Shown here: positions 31,001 to 43,099 of the stretch, one piece after another
Layout: each line of letters starts with the position of its first letter
Numbering within the stretch: position 1 is the first letter of the stretch
DNA from: Orobanche coerulescens
Lineage: Eukaryota > Streptophyta > Magnoliopsida > Lamiales > Orobanchaceae
Direction of reading: 5' to 3'
DNA length: 64,000 nt
NCBI GenBank assembly: GCA_033398695.1
Contig: CM065804.1
Coordinates: 36,595,501-36,659,500, forward strand
Position numbers and translations under genes: made by a program
Notes under the pieces: model-generated
Database searches by the model: none
Seen by the model: the letters and a program-made list of their open reading frames with translations, nothing else
What the model was told of the DNA's origin: nothing

Positions 31001-32085
31001 TTTTACTAGCATTAAACGCTCTTCGGGGGTGAACATTTGTTTGTGTTCAGGATCCATAAGAGCAATGAAACAACCACTGGAGCTGCATGACGACGAGGGT
31101 GCAGAGTGATGTTCCGGCCGGGTTTATTCGTCTGTGATTGTGTTGTTTTTAATAAGTACTCGAGTACGTCGTCGATTGTGATGATTGGGATTTGGTGATG
31201 TATTAATACTCTTCCTTTGGATATTTGTATTCTCAGTATTAGACAGAACCATTTGTATTTTATTTTAGTTACTTTCATACGTTGGTGTCTGGTATTGTCT
31301 TTTTATTTATTTAGCCTTGTAAATTCTTATGTAAAGGATTTACGGTGCTGTAATATTCCTGAATATATCGGGGGTGTTACAATAAACATTCAGCAGAATA
31401 CATATTTGTATCTACAAACATAAAAGCAAACACACACACATACATAGCATGAACATATATAATACATATGTACACAATACATGCCAGAATGTCTTATTTT
31501 TTATATTAATTCAATAATAATTTTTTTACAAATGATAGGCAAAGCACATAATGTTATTAAAAAGGAAAAGAATCAGGACTGAAATTCCAAATCAATGGAA
31601 CCACTAACATTATGTGTATACAATAAACACAGTACTCAACAAACGTACACACAATAAACATTGAGCGCCACACACATGTATATACATGAGCATACGTAAC
31701 ACACATACAGAAAATGCATGATGGATTCTCTTTCTTTAGAATGAACGAAGTTAGCGAAGAAGTGAACACAATTCAGCAGTCCCGGCAAAAAGTGAAACAA
31801 AAAAGAGAATAATCAAATAAGGCAAATTCTTGTGAAGCAGTATCTAACAATTATTTGGAATATCATTAAAATAGATAAATAATAAAAGCATATTAGACAA
31901 CCGACTAACATGAATTTTGTTTGGAATAATAAAGTTGTTAATGTAAATTTATTATTGATGTCTACCGAATGCTGATTTATATGACATGAGATAGTTAGGT
32001 CATAGAACTGCAGCAGCAATAATTTCTCTATATACAATGTTTTTCGTTAGGTTGTTTGAGATGGTGTGAACCAAAGGCGGGCGAA
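31001..32085. other. intergenic, no gene recognised
   Basis: AT-rich with a short CA-rich stretch (31425-31450). No supported feature. Confidence 0.5.
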
Positions 32086-32694
32086 TTAATATTCTAATGT
32101 CGTCTGCCTTTCTAGCTCGAGAGAGAGAACAACGTAGAGTTGTCCGTGAGAGAAGACTGGTTCAGGTAGGTAAAGTCTGACCTTGTCCAATGTTTGTCCC
32201 TGTGATTTATTAAATGTCATTGCAAAACAAAGTCGAACAGGGAATTGATGCCTCTTAAATGAGACAGGGCATTTTTGCTTGTCAGATGGCTCTAAAGGTA
32301 TATATGCTATAAATACAAAATCTCCAGCATGTTGACCTGAAATGATTTCGGCACCCAAAACATTTCGGTCTAGACGACAATAGATAAGGCGGGTGCCATT
32401 GCAGAGTCCCTCAGAGGGGTTAATATTACGTAAGAGCATTATAGGTCAATTGAGTTTAAGACGAAGTAAATGAGGAGGTAGGCCTGGATTGTTGACAGAG
32501 TTCAAGTAATCCTGATAATATGCCTGTTGGAAAGGATCACTCGTCATATCCGTGCTATAATAATCATTCTCCAGAGTCAGAATAGCACGTTGAATGAGTG
32601 AATTTGGATCCTCTATATGAGCATCAAAGTTTGAGAAAATTTCTGAGAGTAGTTCGTCGAGAGGATTGTCCTTTGGCCTGTAAGGGAGACGCAT
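32086..32694 (-). pseudogene. Helitron helicase (PIF1-like) C-terminal fragment
   Basis: Two adjacent minus-strand frames (32446-32694 and 32086-32439) read in order: NPGLPPHLLRLKLN, then [19 protein letters not shown], then [20 protein letters not shown]. These are the conserved final blocks of plant Helitron RepHel helicases. A stop and a small gap separate the two frames, and the last motif ([14 protein letters not shown]) is degraded. The N-terminal helicase, Rep domain and Helitron ends were not found. A fossil fragment. Confidence 0.85.
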
Positions 32695-33440
32695 TTTCGA
32701 AGGTAGCCTAATATTGTTATTCTGAATACAAGGTTATCTTGAATTTCTGCAGGGACTATCTATAGATTCAACACACAACTACGCGTAACTAATAAAATAT
32801 AAATCATAGATTTCATAACAAAATATGGGGATAGAATCCCTAATTTCAGGAAATACATGAATCCACACAAAATCACAGCCACTATCTAGGTCAGACCGTA
32901 TTCTTAACTATTGTATATATAAAAATGTCCCCAATGAATATCATAGAGGAAAAACATAACCGGCAACAAAAAAGAATAAGAAGAAGATAATAGAAGCCGG
33001 CGACAAACATAAATCGCACCAAAAAAAAAGAACAAGAAAAAAATCGAAGAACAGAGAACAAATACAAACCTTTTCTGACAGAAACCCTAAATATTAAAAT
33101 CCAGAAACCAAATCGAAGAGAAAGGAACGACTACAAAAGAAAGCAAAAGAAAACCTAAATATCAAAACAAAAAACGAAAAAGACAGAGAGGAAAAGAAAC
33201 TGAGGGAACGGATAGAGAAGAGGAGAGATTTGAAATAAACCAACCAGGAGGTGTCACCTAAGAAGCAGAAAAAGAACAAGGCAGGCAAGTGAGAGAAATG
33301 AAGCGGCAGCTACAAGAGAGGAGCAGGACACGGAAGACGAAGGAATATCCTATTCCTAAATATGGTAGGGCACATGAAGCACGCATGTGAAAGAGAGAGG
33401 AAGTGAGGGACAAAAGAAGGCTCTTATTACTTATGATACA
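32695..33440. other. intergenic, no gene recognised
   Basis: A-rich on the plus strand, with no supported feature. Confidence 0.5.
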
Positions 33441-34243
33441 ATTACATATGTTTATGCTATAATATTATAGAGAAGTAGGAGAGAAAGAGGAGATGAATTA
33501 ATACTCAATCTTAGTGTGTTTTTCATTGATCAACCAAAGCTCCTATTTATAGGAAAATTTGGATGGCACAAATTATAATTTCATAGTCCATTCACACTAC
33601 TATTACTATACATCATGTCATATTATTATACAACATGAGACATTATTATACATATTGTGGAGTTTGGAATCTCATCCCCTTGAATGACTGTCTTGTCTGA
33701 AGAAAAAACTCAATGGAAGAAACTTCCAGATTTTTTGTAGTGGAACTTGTGGCAATCATACTTTGCTGCATCCTAATGTTGCTAGGAAAAACTTGTGGGG
33801 TAAAACCTGAGTAGTTTGTAGTCTCGTAAATTTGCTCTTCCTTATCTCGATCATTCTTGTATTAATATTTATGTGCCGTCTCAATAAAACAGCATGGGAT
33901 AAAAAATGAGTGAATAGTATGATTCTATTTCACATGTAACATTGATTATAGGAGTATCCATCAGCTGCCTCAGTAAAACCACTTGGAACAAAAATGAGTG
34001 AATATGTTATATATCATTTATTATTGGAGTATCCATGTGTTACCTCATTAAAACATTGTTAAGAAAACCCTGTGGGAAAAACTTGATCGAAAGAAAAGAG
34101 TACAACTATTAAAGTTTTCAAATCTTTGAGCAATAATTTTGAGCTTTGTAGTGTTCTTCATTATGCCATGAATATGCCTCGTTAAAACCTTATTAGGAAA
34201 AACCTAATGAGAAAAATCCTAATGATGGGAAAAGAGTACAGTA
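33441..34243 (-). mobile_element. copia-C 3' end, second copy
   Basis: Reverse-complement homologue of 14891-15584: approximately 250-bp 3' LTR (about 33441-33690), then the post-pol sequence with GTTGTACTCTTTTCTTTCG and TTTTAATGAGGTAAC phrases. It is interrupted at 34244 by copia-B. The copia-B insertion is also present in the plus-strand copy. Confidence 0.65.
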
Positions 34244-35544
34244 TGTTGGAAATTGGGTACCGTAACTTGAATAGTGTGATGTAGAGTTTTCAAACTCTTT
34301 TGCATTTACGGAATCGTAAAGTGCGTAAAGTAAACGACACAGAGATTTATAGATATTCGGCCAAATATGCCTACGTACTCACTTCGTATCTTTTTCCTTA
34401 GGTTGAAGATAAACCTCTACACCTCGTCTTCTATCGGTCTGAGGGATACCATTACAATCTTGTCATCTATCGGTTTAAGATAAATCGTTATGCTCTTGTC
34501 TTTTTGTCAATCCAAGCTAAACCATTCTCCTTTTCTGTCGGACAAGGAATCAACCTATCTAGCTTTTGATTGGTACTAGACAAACCTCATTTGGATTTAG
34601 ATATGATTCTGGTAATGCCGGATCAACAATCCTAATAACACCGAATCAATCTACAATCCTTTGTTTCCTCTCGTGTATATGTTTTCGTGTATGAACACTC
34701 AAACACTTGACAATAAAGCTCAATTACAATAACAATAATGTATACAATAATAACAAGTATGTATATAAGTTCCTTGAAGTTGTTGTTATGAAAGATACCA
34801 AGGGCCTTGGTATTTATAGGCATAAAGCCTCAAATAGCCGTTACTGGCTGTCTTCATTAGCGTGCACTATTTCCATTGTTCAGCATGTGCTAATCCGTGT
34901 TATGTATGTTAATATTGCGTGGTTACATACGTTAACTGTTGAGTCATTTAGTCCAGTGGCTTATGCTTCTTCCTTTTAGTGGGCGTTAACCTAAACGTGA
35001 AGCATGCACTAGCTGGTCTTCGTTTACAACGGTCTGATGCTGAAAGTCTTCTGGCCAACGGACATATTTCAAACTTAGCGTGCGCTAAGTAGTCTTCATA
35101 GCGTGCGTTATATGTTCAAGCTTTGATTTATAGATTTTTTGACTATACGCGTGATCTCGAGGTTGAAAATCTTCACAACGGATATATTCCTTCGTTAGCG
35201 TGCGATAGCTGTATCCGTAGCGTGTGCTAACTCAGTCATTTAGCGTGCGCTAGTCTTGCACCTTAGCGTGCGTTATCCATCAGGTGACATCAGGTTAGTC
35301 TTCAGCTGACTTTCTATTATGTACGTTCTACTATACTCATAGCGTACGTTAAGTCCTCCATTTAGCGTGCGCTAGTTTGTTTACTAGTTTGTGTTATCTG
35401 CTTTTTGCCCAGCTTGTGCGACTTTGACTCCTTGATTTCTTGTTGTTTTTGCTTCGTTCTATTGTTGTTTTCTTTGATCGAAAACTCATCATCAACTCAT
35501 CATCAAAGCCATTTTATAATTATGTGGAACAGAATATTCCAACA
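34244..35544 (-). repeat. 3' LTR of copia-B (1,301 bp)
   Basis: Bounded by TGTTGGAA and TTCCAACA. Minus-strand TATA CTATAAATACC (34809-34819), with the TAGCGCACGCTA array upstream (34855-35395). It holds the unoccupied hAT MITE site near 35025-35035. Confidence 0.88.
34855..35395 (-). promoter_or_regulatory. U3 array of TAGCGCACGCTA near-palindromes
   Basis: About twelve copies or variants (TAGCGTGCGCTA on the plus strand; some TACGTTAA-like) in 540 bases upstream of the LTR TATA box. Each is TAGCG and CGCTA around a two-base centre. The same array lies in the plus-strand copy at 13404-14545. Confidence 0.7.
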
Positions 35545-36176
35545 ATCTCCCCCTTTTTGATGATGACAAAACAACAACTTTTTGATGGGATTTATACCTG
35601 TGAAAATATAAAATAATACAGATCAAAGTTTTCGGCTTTGTCCGTTTCGTTAGTTTTCTTCTCCCCATATTTTCTTTTCTTCTTTTCAACTTCTTTATTT
35701 TCTTCTCCCCATCTTTTCTTTTCTTCTTTTCAACTTCTTCTTTCATTTTCTCGACTTTCTCCTCCTTCGTCTTTTCTCCCCCTTTCTTGATCGGTATTTT
35801 GTTTTCATTTTTCTCGTCATTCTTCCATGACTCTTTATACCATTATCATATTCCTCCCCCTTTTTGTCATAATCAAAAAGTGCAACAATAACAATTAAAT
35901 CGATGAGAAAAATATGACAATTAACGGGTAAAACTCCACCTGAAAAATATATCTCCCCGTTTTAAAAATATAACTCCCCTTGAGTTAAATACCAATTTAA
36001 TGAAAATATCAATTTTGATTTGTGGGGATCCAACCGAGAGTTGGTTTTTTATTTGATACATAGCCGATATTCGGTATCGTGGTTCCTTTAGAAATCCAAT
36101 TTTTTTTAATTTTGATCGTTCGTCTTGGGTTTTTGCAAATTAAAATATGATACCCAATATTTAGACATTTACCACA

Positions 36177-36437
36177 TTAGGGTATTTTAAAATTTAAGGA
36201 TTCGTTTTTATTAAACAATTTGAATCCGAACTCCTGTTTATTTAATGAAATTTTCTGAACTGAAAGTAATTGTTCAAACTTGTCGTTACCACAAGAGAAT
36301 TTATTCGTCAAATTCTCAAGTTTATTTTGATCTTTTAAAAGACCATCTTTCAAAATATTCTCTTTTTCAAGACATAGAGAATGATTATTTTCAACAACTT
36401 CCCTTTTTTCTTTCATTTTGGAAATTTCGATTTCCAA
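36177..36437 (-). pseudogene. copia-B coiled-coil fragment
   Basis: An 86-codon frame rich in Lys/Glu/Asn/Leu (KENILKDGLLKDQNKLENLTNK), predicted coiled coil by eye, downstream of gag and before the polypurine tract. Similar coiled coils occur in the C-terminal gag of the related copia-A element. Status as part of gag is inferred. Confidence 0.5.
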
Positions 36438-36644
36438 TAATTTATTTTTTGCTTCGAGGGATTTATTCTATTAAAGCATTTTAAAAATCGGTATGTAAAA
36501 ATTCGAATGCTTCAAATTATTCATCTTGAGGTTAGGTACTAACCTGGCTTTCGACGTTGCTTTCGTAGAATGAACTCCTTGCCATGAGTGCGAGGTTATC
36601 TTGAATATATTCATCATCTTCTTCTTCGACACTCCATGTAGTTA

Positions 36645-37519
36645 TTAAGACTTCTTTCTTGGAAGTCGGGCCTCGGCAATTTCTAGCAAAATGGCCCGGT
36701 TTACCACAGTTTCGACAATTATTGTCGAATTTTTTGACTCGCTTGAGTTGATGTCTTTTCTTCGCCGGTTTAATAGGTTTTGGTACTTATTTATTTTTTT
36801 AGCATAATATGCTAATTCTTCATCATCTTCATCTACCGGGATTTCTTCGTTCTTTGTCATCTTAGCTTTCAAAGCTATAGATCTTTCCATTGGTTTTGGT
36901 TTGGCATTTCGAGATTTAAGAACTATCTCGTCATTTATTAGTGAACCAACAAAGGAACTAAAATCAAGATTATCTAAATCTTTCGATTCTATAGTAATCG
37001 TAGAATTTTCTTTACTTTTTCACTACTTGTTAATGGTTTCCCAAAACAAGCTAGTCCATTTGTGATGATCGAAAATCGGTCGAGCATGTTCATTATGGAC
37101 TCTTCACTCTTCATCATAAATAGCTCGTAGTCGTGGAGAATCATATTGATCTTCGTCTCCTTAACTTCATTCGTTCCTTCATGTGTTACCTCAAGCATTT
37201 TCCAAATTTCTTTGGGACTTTCACACGAGGATATCTGGTTGTCTTCTTTCGGATTTAAACTACAATATAGAAGTTGAGTTGCTTTACAGTTGTAATGGTC
37301 GTTCTTCCAATCCGTATCATCATACTCTTCAAAGCTTTTTAGAGTTCCATTGGAGTTCGTGGGAATTTTCGGACCAAGACATATTACTTTCCAAAGCTCA
37401 ATATTGTAAGCTCGGATAAATGTCGACATTTTCTTCTTCCACATCATAAAATTCGATCTATCAAAAAATGGAGGTCGGTTTAAGGCATGACCTTCGACCG
37501 GTGCAAATTGTAGCATCAT
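36645..37519 (-). pseudogene. copia-B gag (UBN2-type) with zinc knuckle, frameshifted
   Basis: ATG at 37519. The first 176 codons (36989-37519) carry the copia capsid-type domain (NRPPFFDRSNFMMWKKKM; EIWKMLEVTHEGTNEVKETK). After a frameshift, a Lys/Glu-rich segment follows (36645-36890). A CCHC knuckle (NCRNCGKPGHFARNC) is read in a shifted frame at about 36680-36725. At least two indels break it. Confidence 0.8.
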
Positions 37520-37565
37520 TGGATCTTTTTCTCCTTGGATGTTAATCCGACTTTAAGAGATACCG

Positions 37566-38342
37566 TGTAATATCCGACAGTAATTTCTTATCTACTGTTG
37601 TATTGTTCGGATAATTTGAGTGTCGTTGTAATCATTTTAAATCCAGTTAATCTTTATTTCTGGATATATATTAAAATAGACTTGATTATGACTATCATTC
37701 GCATTGTGTTTGAATTCTTGACGTTGTGTAGATTGTTACATTTTTGGGCTAGAATTTATGTGTTTAACGTATGCTAAGTCTTTACCCTAACATACGCTAT
37801 TTCGTTGGCTTTACGTACGTAATGGTGTGCTGGTTACGCACGTAATGCTTGGAATCTTATCTGATCTCACTTTCGGCGTGGGGGGGGGGGGGGGGGGGGG
37901 GGGAACATGATCCAAATAGATGGCCTTTCCGAGGCAGCCAGGTTGACATACATTACGTACGTAATGCCATGGCCTATAATGTACATAATGATGTTAGTAT
38001 ATTGAGACAATAACATCTGGAGGCATATTACGTACGTAACACTTTCGGTGTGGCGTACGTAAAGGGGTTAACGTACGTTATCTTCAGGCGATAACGTACG
38101 TAATGAGCTGTGCAGTTTATAAAAAGACAGCTTGTGTCTTTCATTTTCACGTCCAAACTCCATTTTTTCTCTCCAACAGTCGTCCCTCTACCTCACTAGA
38201 CTGTTTTTACACCCTTCCAACTCGTGTTTGAGCTTTGCATCTTGGATTGGAGCTTGTTGATTGGAAGTTTAGAGTTGTTCTTGTAGCTTGGAGTGTGTTC
38301 TTGTATTCTTGGTGGTTGTTCTTCGTTTCTGAAGGTATGTTG
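37566..38342 (+). repeat. 5' LTR of chromovirus copy 2, first segment
   Basis: Holds the U3 palindrome array (37760-38105), a 24-base G run (37880-37903) absent from the 3' LTR, and TATA-like TTTATAAAAAGACA at 38116-38129. Cut by copia-A with TSD TGTTG (38338-38342 and 50702-50706). Confidence 0.9.
37760..38105 (+). promoter_or_regulatory. U3 array of TTACGTACGTAA-type palindromes, copy 2
   Basis: About ten motifs (for example near 37811, 37834, 37951, 38027, 38068 and 38091), all ending within 15 bases of the TATA box. The 3' LTR has the same array at 62864-63180. Confidence 0.7.
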
Positions 38343-39515
38343 TGTTGGGCACTAAGTATACTGGATACAGTTTGGGAAATAGTTTAAGCAACAAACTGTA
38401 CGGATTTTAAATCTGAGTGCGTAGCGGAAGTCTTAGATACAGTAGGTTACTGGAAACAACAACTAAATGTATAGTGTATACTTAATTTATCACAGTAATT
38501 AAAACAGTAATAACTGAAGGTAAGTAACACAGTAATTAAAGTGGTTCGAGGTAAACCCCTCTACGTCCACTGGTCCTCCACACAGGAGTAAAAAGTTTAT
38601 TATAATTACTACGTACACAACTACGTAATTATAACAACACACACAATCAATATATCGTTCACACAGATTGATATAAAGATCTTAGCTTCAACCGTTCACA
38701 CAGATTGGTTTTGAGCTAATGCTTTGACTTGCTTCTTCACACACAGTTCTGAAGCTTCATCTTCTTCAATGCAAATCCTTCACACACAGTTCTGGAGAAG
38801 CACCGATTACTCAGTCCACACAGGGCTGATCTTGGTTTGTTCAAAGTATAGAACAGATGGTGAACAACAACTTTGACTTTAATAGCTTTCAGCTGATGAA
38901 GTGTTGTTCAGGATGATGAGCACTGTATATCTCTTTTGATCTGAGTTGCAGTAAGCTTTGGAGATATGTTTTGCTCTGATGATAACTTCGATAGCTTGAG
39001 TTTTTGGTATATATCGTATCTGATCTTCAATGCCTTTATAAGATATATATATAGTCTCTGAAATATATATCCGTTGAGATGTTTCCGTTTGAGCAAGATT
39101 CCGTTCCAACAGGATTAAAACACGATCCGGTTTTAGCGGGATTTGAAGATCTGTTGACTGACAGTATTTAAATACATTATCCTTGAGTATTTAAATACTT
39201 CTTTATTCAACGGGACTTGACTTATGGAGATTCCTTCTTTGTCCTGTTGTGAGCTGTATGGAAGATAACTGTATTGGTGATTCGAGACAGTTTCCATACT
39301 TAGTCTTTTATAAGACTTCTTGCTGTACTGAAGGGCTTCACTATATGCTGATTCGAGGCAGGTCTTCGATATAGGATAATGCCTCAATGCTTTGATACAG
39401 TTTCCTTTACTGTATGCGGATTGGCATATATGTCAAAACCTCTTTATCAAAAACTATTCGATACAGGGATTGGATATCCCGGCTGTTTCGATACAGGGTT
39501 CTTGTTTTCCCAATA
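38343..39515 (-). repeat. 3' LTR of copia-A
   Basis: 1,173 bp, TGTTGGGC... to ...TTTTCCCAATA; the final CA is mutated to TA compared with the 5' LTR. A series of CACACAG motifs lies at 38578-38826 on the plus strand, with a TA-rich TATA region near 39040-39060. Confidence 0.9.
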
Positions 39516-39518
39516 ATT

Positions 39519-39535
39519 TACCCCTTTTTGACAAT
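39519..39535 (-). promoter_or_regulatory. polypurine tract of copia-A
   Basis: Minus-strand AAAAAGGGGTAAAT adjoining the 3' LTR; expected plus-strand primer site for reverse transcription. Confidence 0.8.
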
Positions 39536-40018
39536 TTGCCAAGACTTACTTTCTTAACTTTTCAAGTCTTATTGATGATGCCAAAACCTTCTTCATGAAG
39601 TGATCTTCTTTGATGTCTTCTGGCATATTTCTTGGTCTTTCGTCAAAAGGTCTGTCTTTCAGCAACTTAGTCTTTTTAATGAACTGCTCGCAGGCGAGTT
39701 CGATACAGTTGAGAGGATTTATAACTTAAGCTTATGATTGGCGCGCAGGCACAATCTTACAATGTATTCTAAGTTTACAACTGAAATCATGAACTGTTCG
39801 TAGACAAGTTCGTACAGCTTAATTTTCAATCAAGTTTGTAAACTTGAGATAGCTATCAAGCAATTTAAGTAATCATACATCAACACAGTAGATTACGAGT
39901 TGTAATCTTTCAAGACAATCAAACACTTTTATTGATATTCAAAATGAATTGAGTACAAGGTTTGCTGTTTTGAAGAGAAAAATTACAAATCAAGAATAAT
40001 ATATAGAGATTTCAGCTC

Positions 40019-41722
40019 CTATCTGTAGTCCGCATGTCTCCATGGCTTTTTCCCTGGATCATTCTCGGTACCACGCCACCAGTTGTGAAGGGAATCATTG
40101 CCTCGATCCTGGTATATAGCTCTTCCTTCATAGGATCGATCAAAGGCAAGAATCCAGTCTTCTGGATGGGTGATCCGATCTCCTCTTCTGTGTTTGCTCT
40201 TGATATCAATCTGGAGAGGGAGTTTTCCGTCTTCTAACATCTTCGTAAATTTATCTGCGGCCTCTGCTAACGTTTTGTAGCTCTTGAAGATGGCGGATTC
40301 CCTGATGAGTTTGACAAAGTATCTCATCAGTTCGTTTTTCCTCCATTGCTTCACTTCATCGGCAGTAGGATGACGGTTGGTCTGGATAAGAGTTTGCCAC
40401 GGGACATTTGGATCATGAAATTCAGGTCGGGAGCCTGAAATTTTAAAACTTTGGGAGGGAGGGGCTAGCTTGTTTAACTCATCAGTTATGCTGTCTTGAG
40501 CGGCCTCGAATTCCTTTTCTTGCTGTATCCTGATTCTCCTAGCAGCTTCTCTTGCCTCTTCCCCCTTTTTGGCTTCATCAAGACTTTTTAGGATTTCTAG
40601 TGCAGCATCCTGTTTCATCTCGATGTTAGACATTCTTTCCACAAGGGAGGAAAGCGTTTGCGACATGTCCTTGATGCATTTATCGTGGGCGCGCAATTGA
40701 GAGCTGTTTTCAATCATGGCACATGCGGTCTTGGCTTCAGCTATTCGAGTTTTTGTTGCTTCTTCCTTCAGGAGTTGTTCTTGCTTGTCTTCCATGATTT
40801 TCAAAGCTTGTTTGAAAACTTCGGGAAGAATAACGAATGCCTCGACAACACGAGATACTTCATGTTGAAGAGTGGTCATTTCTTCCACGGAAGAAGTATA
40901 CATCCAATTCAATGCTTTCTCAACAGAAGACAGAGCATTCACTGCATCCTGGATGAATACAGTTTGAAGACCAAGTGCACGCAGGCGCTCTTTCTTAGCG
41001 GCAGAAATTGGAGAATATGGTTGAGCAAAGTCACCAGAGCTGTTCAACCTTCTTACGTTCGTGGTTGGGCGTGAAGTAAGTTGGACATCCTCAGGTTCGA
41101 TACCATCCTCGGTTTCCACAGTTGAAGGGGCGGGAACAGCTTGTTCTGGTTCGGCGACATGGGGTTGAGTGGCTTCCTGTTGCGAAGTTTCTTCAGTAGA
41201 CATGGATACAGGAGGGACTGAATCCTCCTGTTGTCTTTCAGGTACAACTTCTTCGGTGGCAGCAGGCTCAGGTGCCTGTTCCAAAATTTCTTCAACTTCC
41301 TCGACTGGAGGGACTGATTCCTCTTCGTCGGGAATTTCCTGATGCTGTGGCGAATGGGGATTGCTTCGAGTAGATGGCCCTTCGTCACCTTTGGGTGGAG
41401 AGGCGTCTCTAGCTTGAGCCTCTTTACGACTCATCCTCAGACCAGCTTGAACAGCATCGTCGTCGTCATCTGAGTCATGATCTTCGTCGTCTTTTGGATT
41501 AGTGGGAGAGTCCTCTGACTTGTTCTTTCCTTTCCTCCGAGCGTCAGATTTGTGCAGAAGATGGATTTCAATTAGTTCCTTGCAGGAGGGATTGTCCCAT
41601 CGGATCAGGGCCTCAATTTCTGTTGAGTCCGTCACTTCTAAGACGAATCTTTCTTCTTGGCTCCAATCGCTCCAGTTGTACAGTGTTTCGTACGGAGCTA
41701 GCCTGTAGCCTTTCCATTGCAA
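40019..41722 (-). pseudogene. copia-A extra ORF, C-terminal part (acidic linker and coiled coil)
   Basis: A 567-codon frame in the same frame as 41903-43318, separated from it by 60 codons after a TAG. It has a long acidic, Pro/Ser/Thr-rich linker (residues about 60-220, including SDDDDDAVQ) and a predicted coiled coil (about 250-400, for example EVFKQALKIMEDKQEQLLKE). A more globular C-terminus follows (about 420-567), with many charged and aromatic residues. No transmembrane segment is seen, which argues against a simple envelope protein. Position matches the envelope-like ORF of SIRE elements. Function unknown. Confidence 0.7.
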
Positions 41723-41902
41723 AAATCTTTCGTAGGCGTGTTCAATTTGAACAGAGAGAATGGTCTGATTAATAATCGAGTCAGGGGAGGGACTGCGTAC
41801 AACGTCTGGAGATGCTGTAGCGAGGGATTCCTGTACAGGTATGGGATCCTGTATGGAAGTGGGACTCCCTACAGGGCATGGTGCCCTGAAGGAAGATGGA
41901 TC

Positions 41903-43099
41903 CTATACGGGTGTGGGATCCCGCAGAGTAGAAGTAGCTGTTGGCTCCAAGTGGGCAGCCGACTCGCTAAAGTCTTGCTCGTTGGCAGATGTCTCATTAT
42001 CCGTCGTAGCCGCCAAAGGCTCAGGATCTACTGTTGATACAGTAGGGGACACCTCTTCCACAGGGGTTGGGCCCTGGGGTTGTTCGTCAGTGGGTTGAGC
42101 CACGGGGGAGACTTCTTCGGAGGGCTTGGCAACTTTGACTTTAGAAAGCCTCCTAAGTCTCTTCTTTGGCTTCTCACCAGCAGTGGGTTTCTTGCTGTGA
42201 GATCTCTTTCTCTTCTTTGAAGATTCCTCTTCTTGGAACTTCAAGGACTCATCTCTTGGATTTGCAGAAACTGGCATATGTTTGGTTCTCGGGTGGTTGC
42301 AAACCAAGGTGCTCTGGTTATACGCAGCAGGCTTGACGCCTCCTAAGTATATCCTGGAGCTATTCTTCTTCGCATCAGCGGATTGCGACAGTCCGCATTT
42401 CGTCAGGATATGGTTTAACATCAAACCAAAAGATTTCTTCTGGGTGGCAGGCTTGCACACCTCTTCTTGCAGGCGCTTCAGGATTATCTGGCACCAATTT
42501 ACCTTTTCATAGGTCAGAATAGCCACCATCATCCTGAACCTCAGGTTGGTACACATTTCGAATGCACCAGTTCGATTTTCAATTATCCTGCAGCAAGAAT
42601 CATGAAGATATACATATGGGAGACAAAAATTTTTCTTGTGACATGTAGTCTGAGCCATGTCAACAACTTTGGAGCTTGTGAACAGTCCATAAAATTTAGT
42701 GATCAGCTCTTGAGACCCGAATGTCTCAAGTTGATCCATAGTCAGGCCATCAGCGGGTAGCCTGTAGATGTTCTGGAGCAGATCGCTATTAACACAGATC
42801 TCAACTCCCTGGATTGTAGCAGTGATGTCAGCAACATGACCTCCTTGGGCCAATGACAGAAAGCGTGCGGCGGCATTGAGGTAAAATTCCTCAACCAGAT
42901 GAGCATCGTACTTGTCAGCAGTCTTACTTCCAAGGCGATAGAGGCCTTGTTGACGAAGACTAGTTATGATATACTCCATGGGTTCTGCGTCGTTGGTTTC
43001 AGAAAGAATACGTTCGATAACAACAGGTTTTGAAAATATCCGGCCATCAATGATGTTAGCAGTTTTCTTCAGAGCAGGAGAAGAAGTTTGTCCAGCCAT
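41903..43099 (-). pseudogene. copia-A extra ORF, N-terminal part (plant-transposon/envelope-like domain)
   Basis: Likely start is the Met at about 43099 (MAGQTSSPALKKTANIIDGR); the open frame extends back to 43318. Residues about 60-250 follow the pattern of the plant-transposon domain found in Athila and SIRE post-pol ORFs: LVEEFYLNAAARFLSL, then a VxGV segment and LLQNIYRLPADG. I recognise this by pattern only. A bipartite-looking basic stretch (SSKKRKRSHSKKPTAGEKPK) could be a nuclear localisation signal. The frame stops at a TAG at 41903 within degenerate DPxPVQ repeats where neighbouring repeats have CAG, so a single C-to-T change is likely. Downstream frame continues to 40019. Confidence 0.7.

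Larger units (their letters stand above)
34244..37565 (-). mobile_element. copia-B: gag-only deleted Ty1/copia element
   Basis: Minus-strand element with 3' LTR 34244-35544 (TGTTGGAA...TTCCAACA), polypurine tract AAAAAGGGGGAGAT beside it, a coiled-coil frame and a gag with zinc knuckle. No protease, integrase, RT or RNase H lies between gag and the polypurine tract, so about 4 kb of pol is deleted. At 37565 the second chromovirus interrupts it close to where the primer site should be; the 5' LTR must lie beyond 64000. Presumptive 5-bp TSD of that chromovirus on this side: TACCG (37561-37565). Confidence 0.8.
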
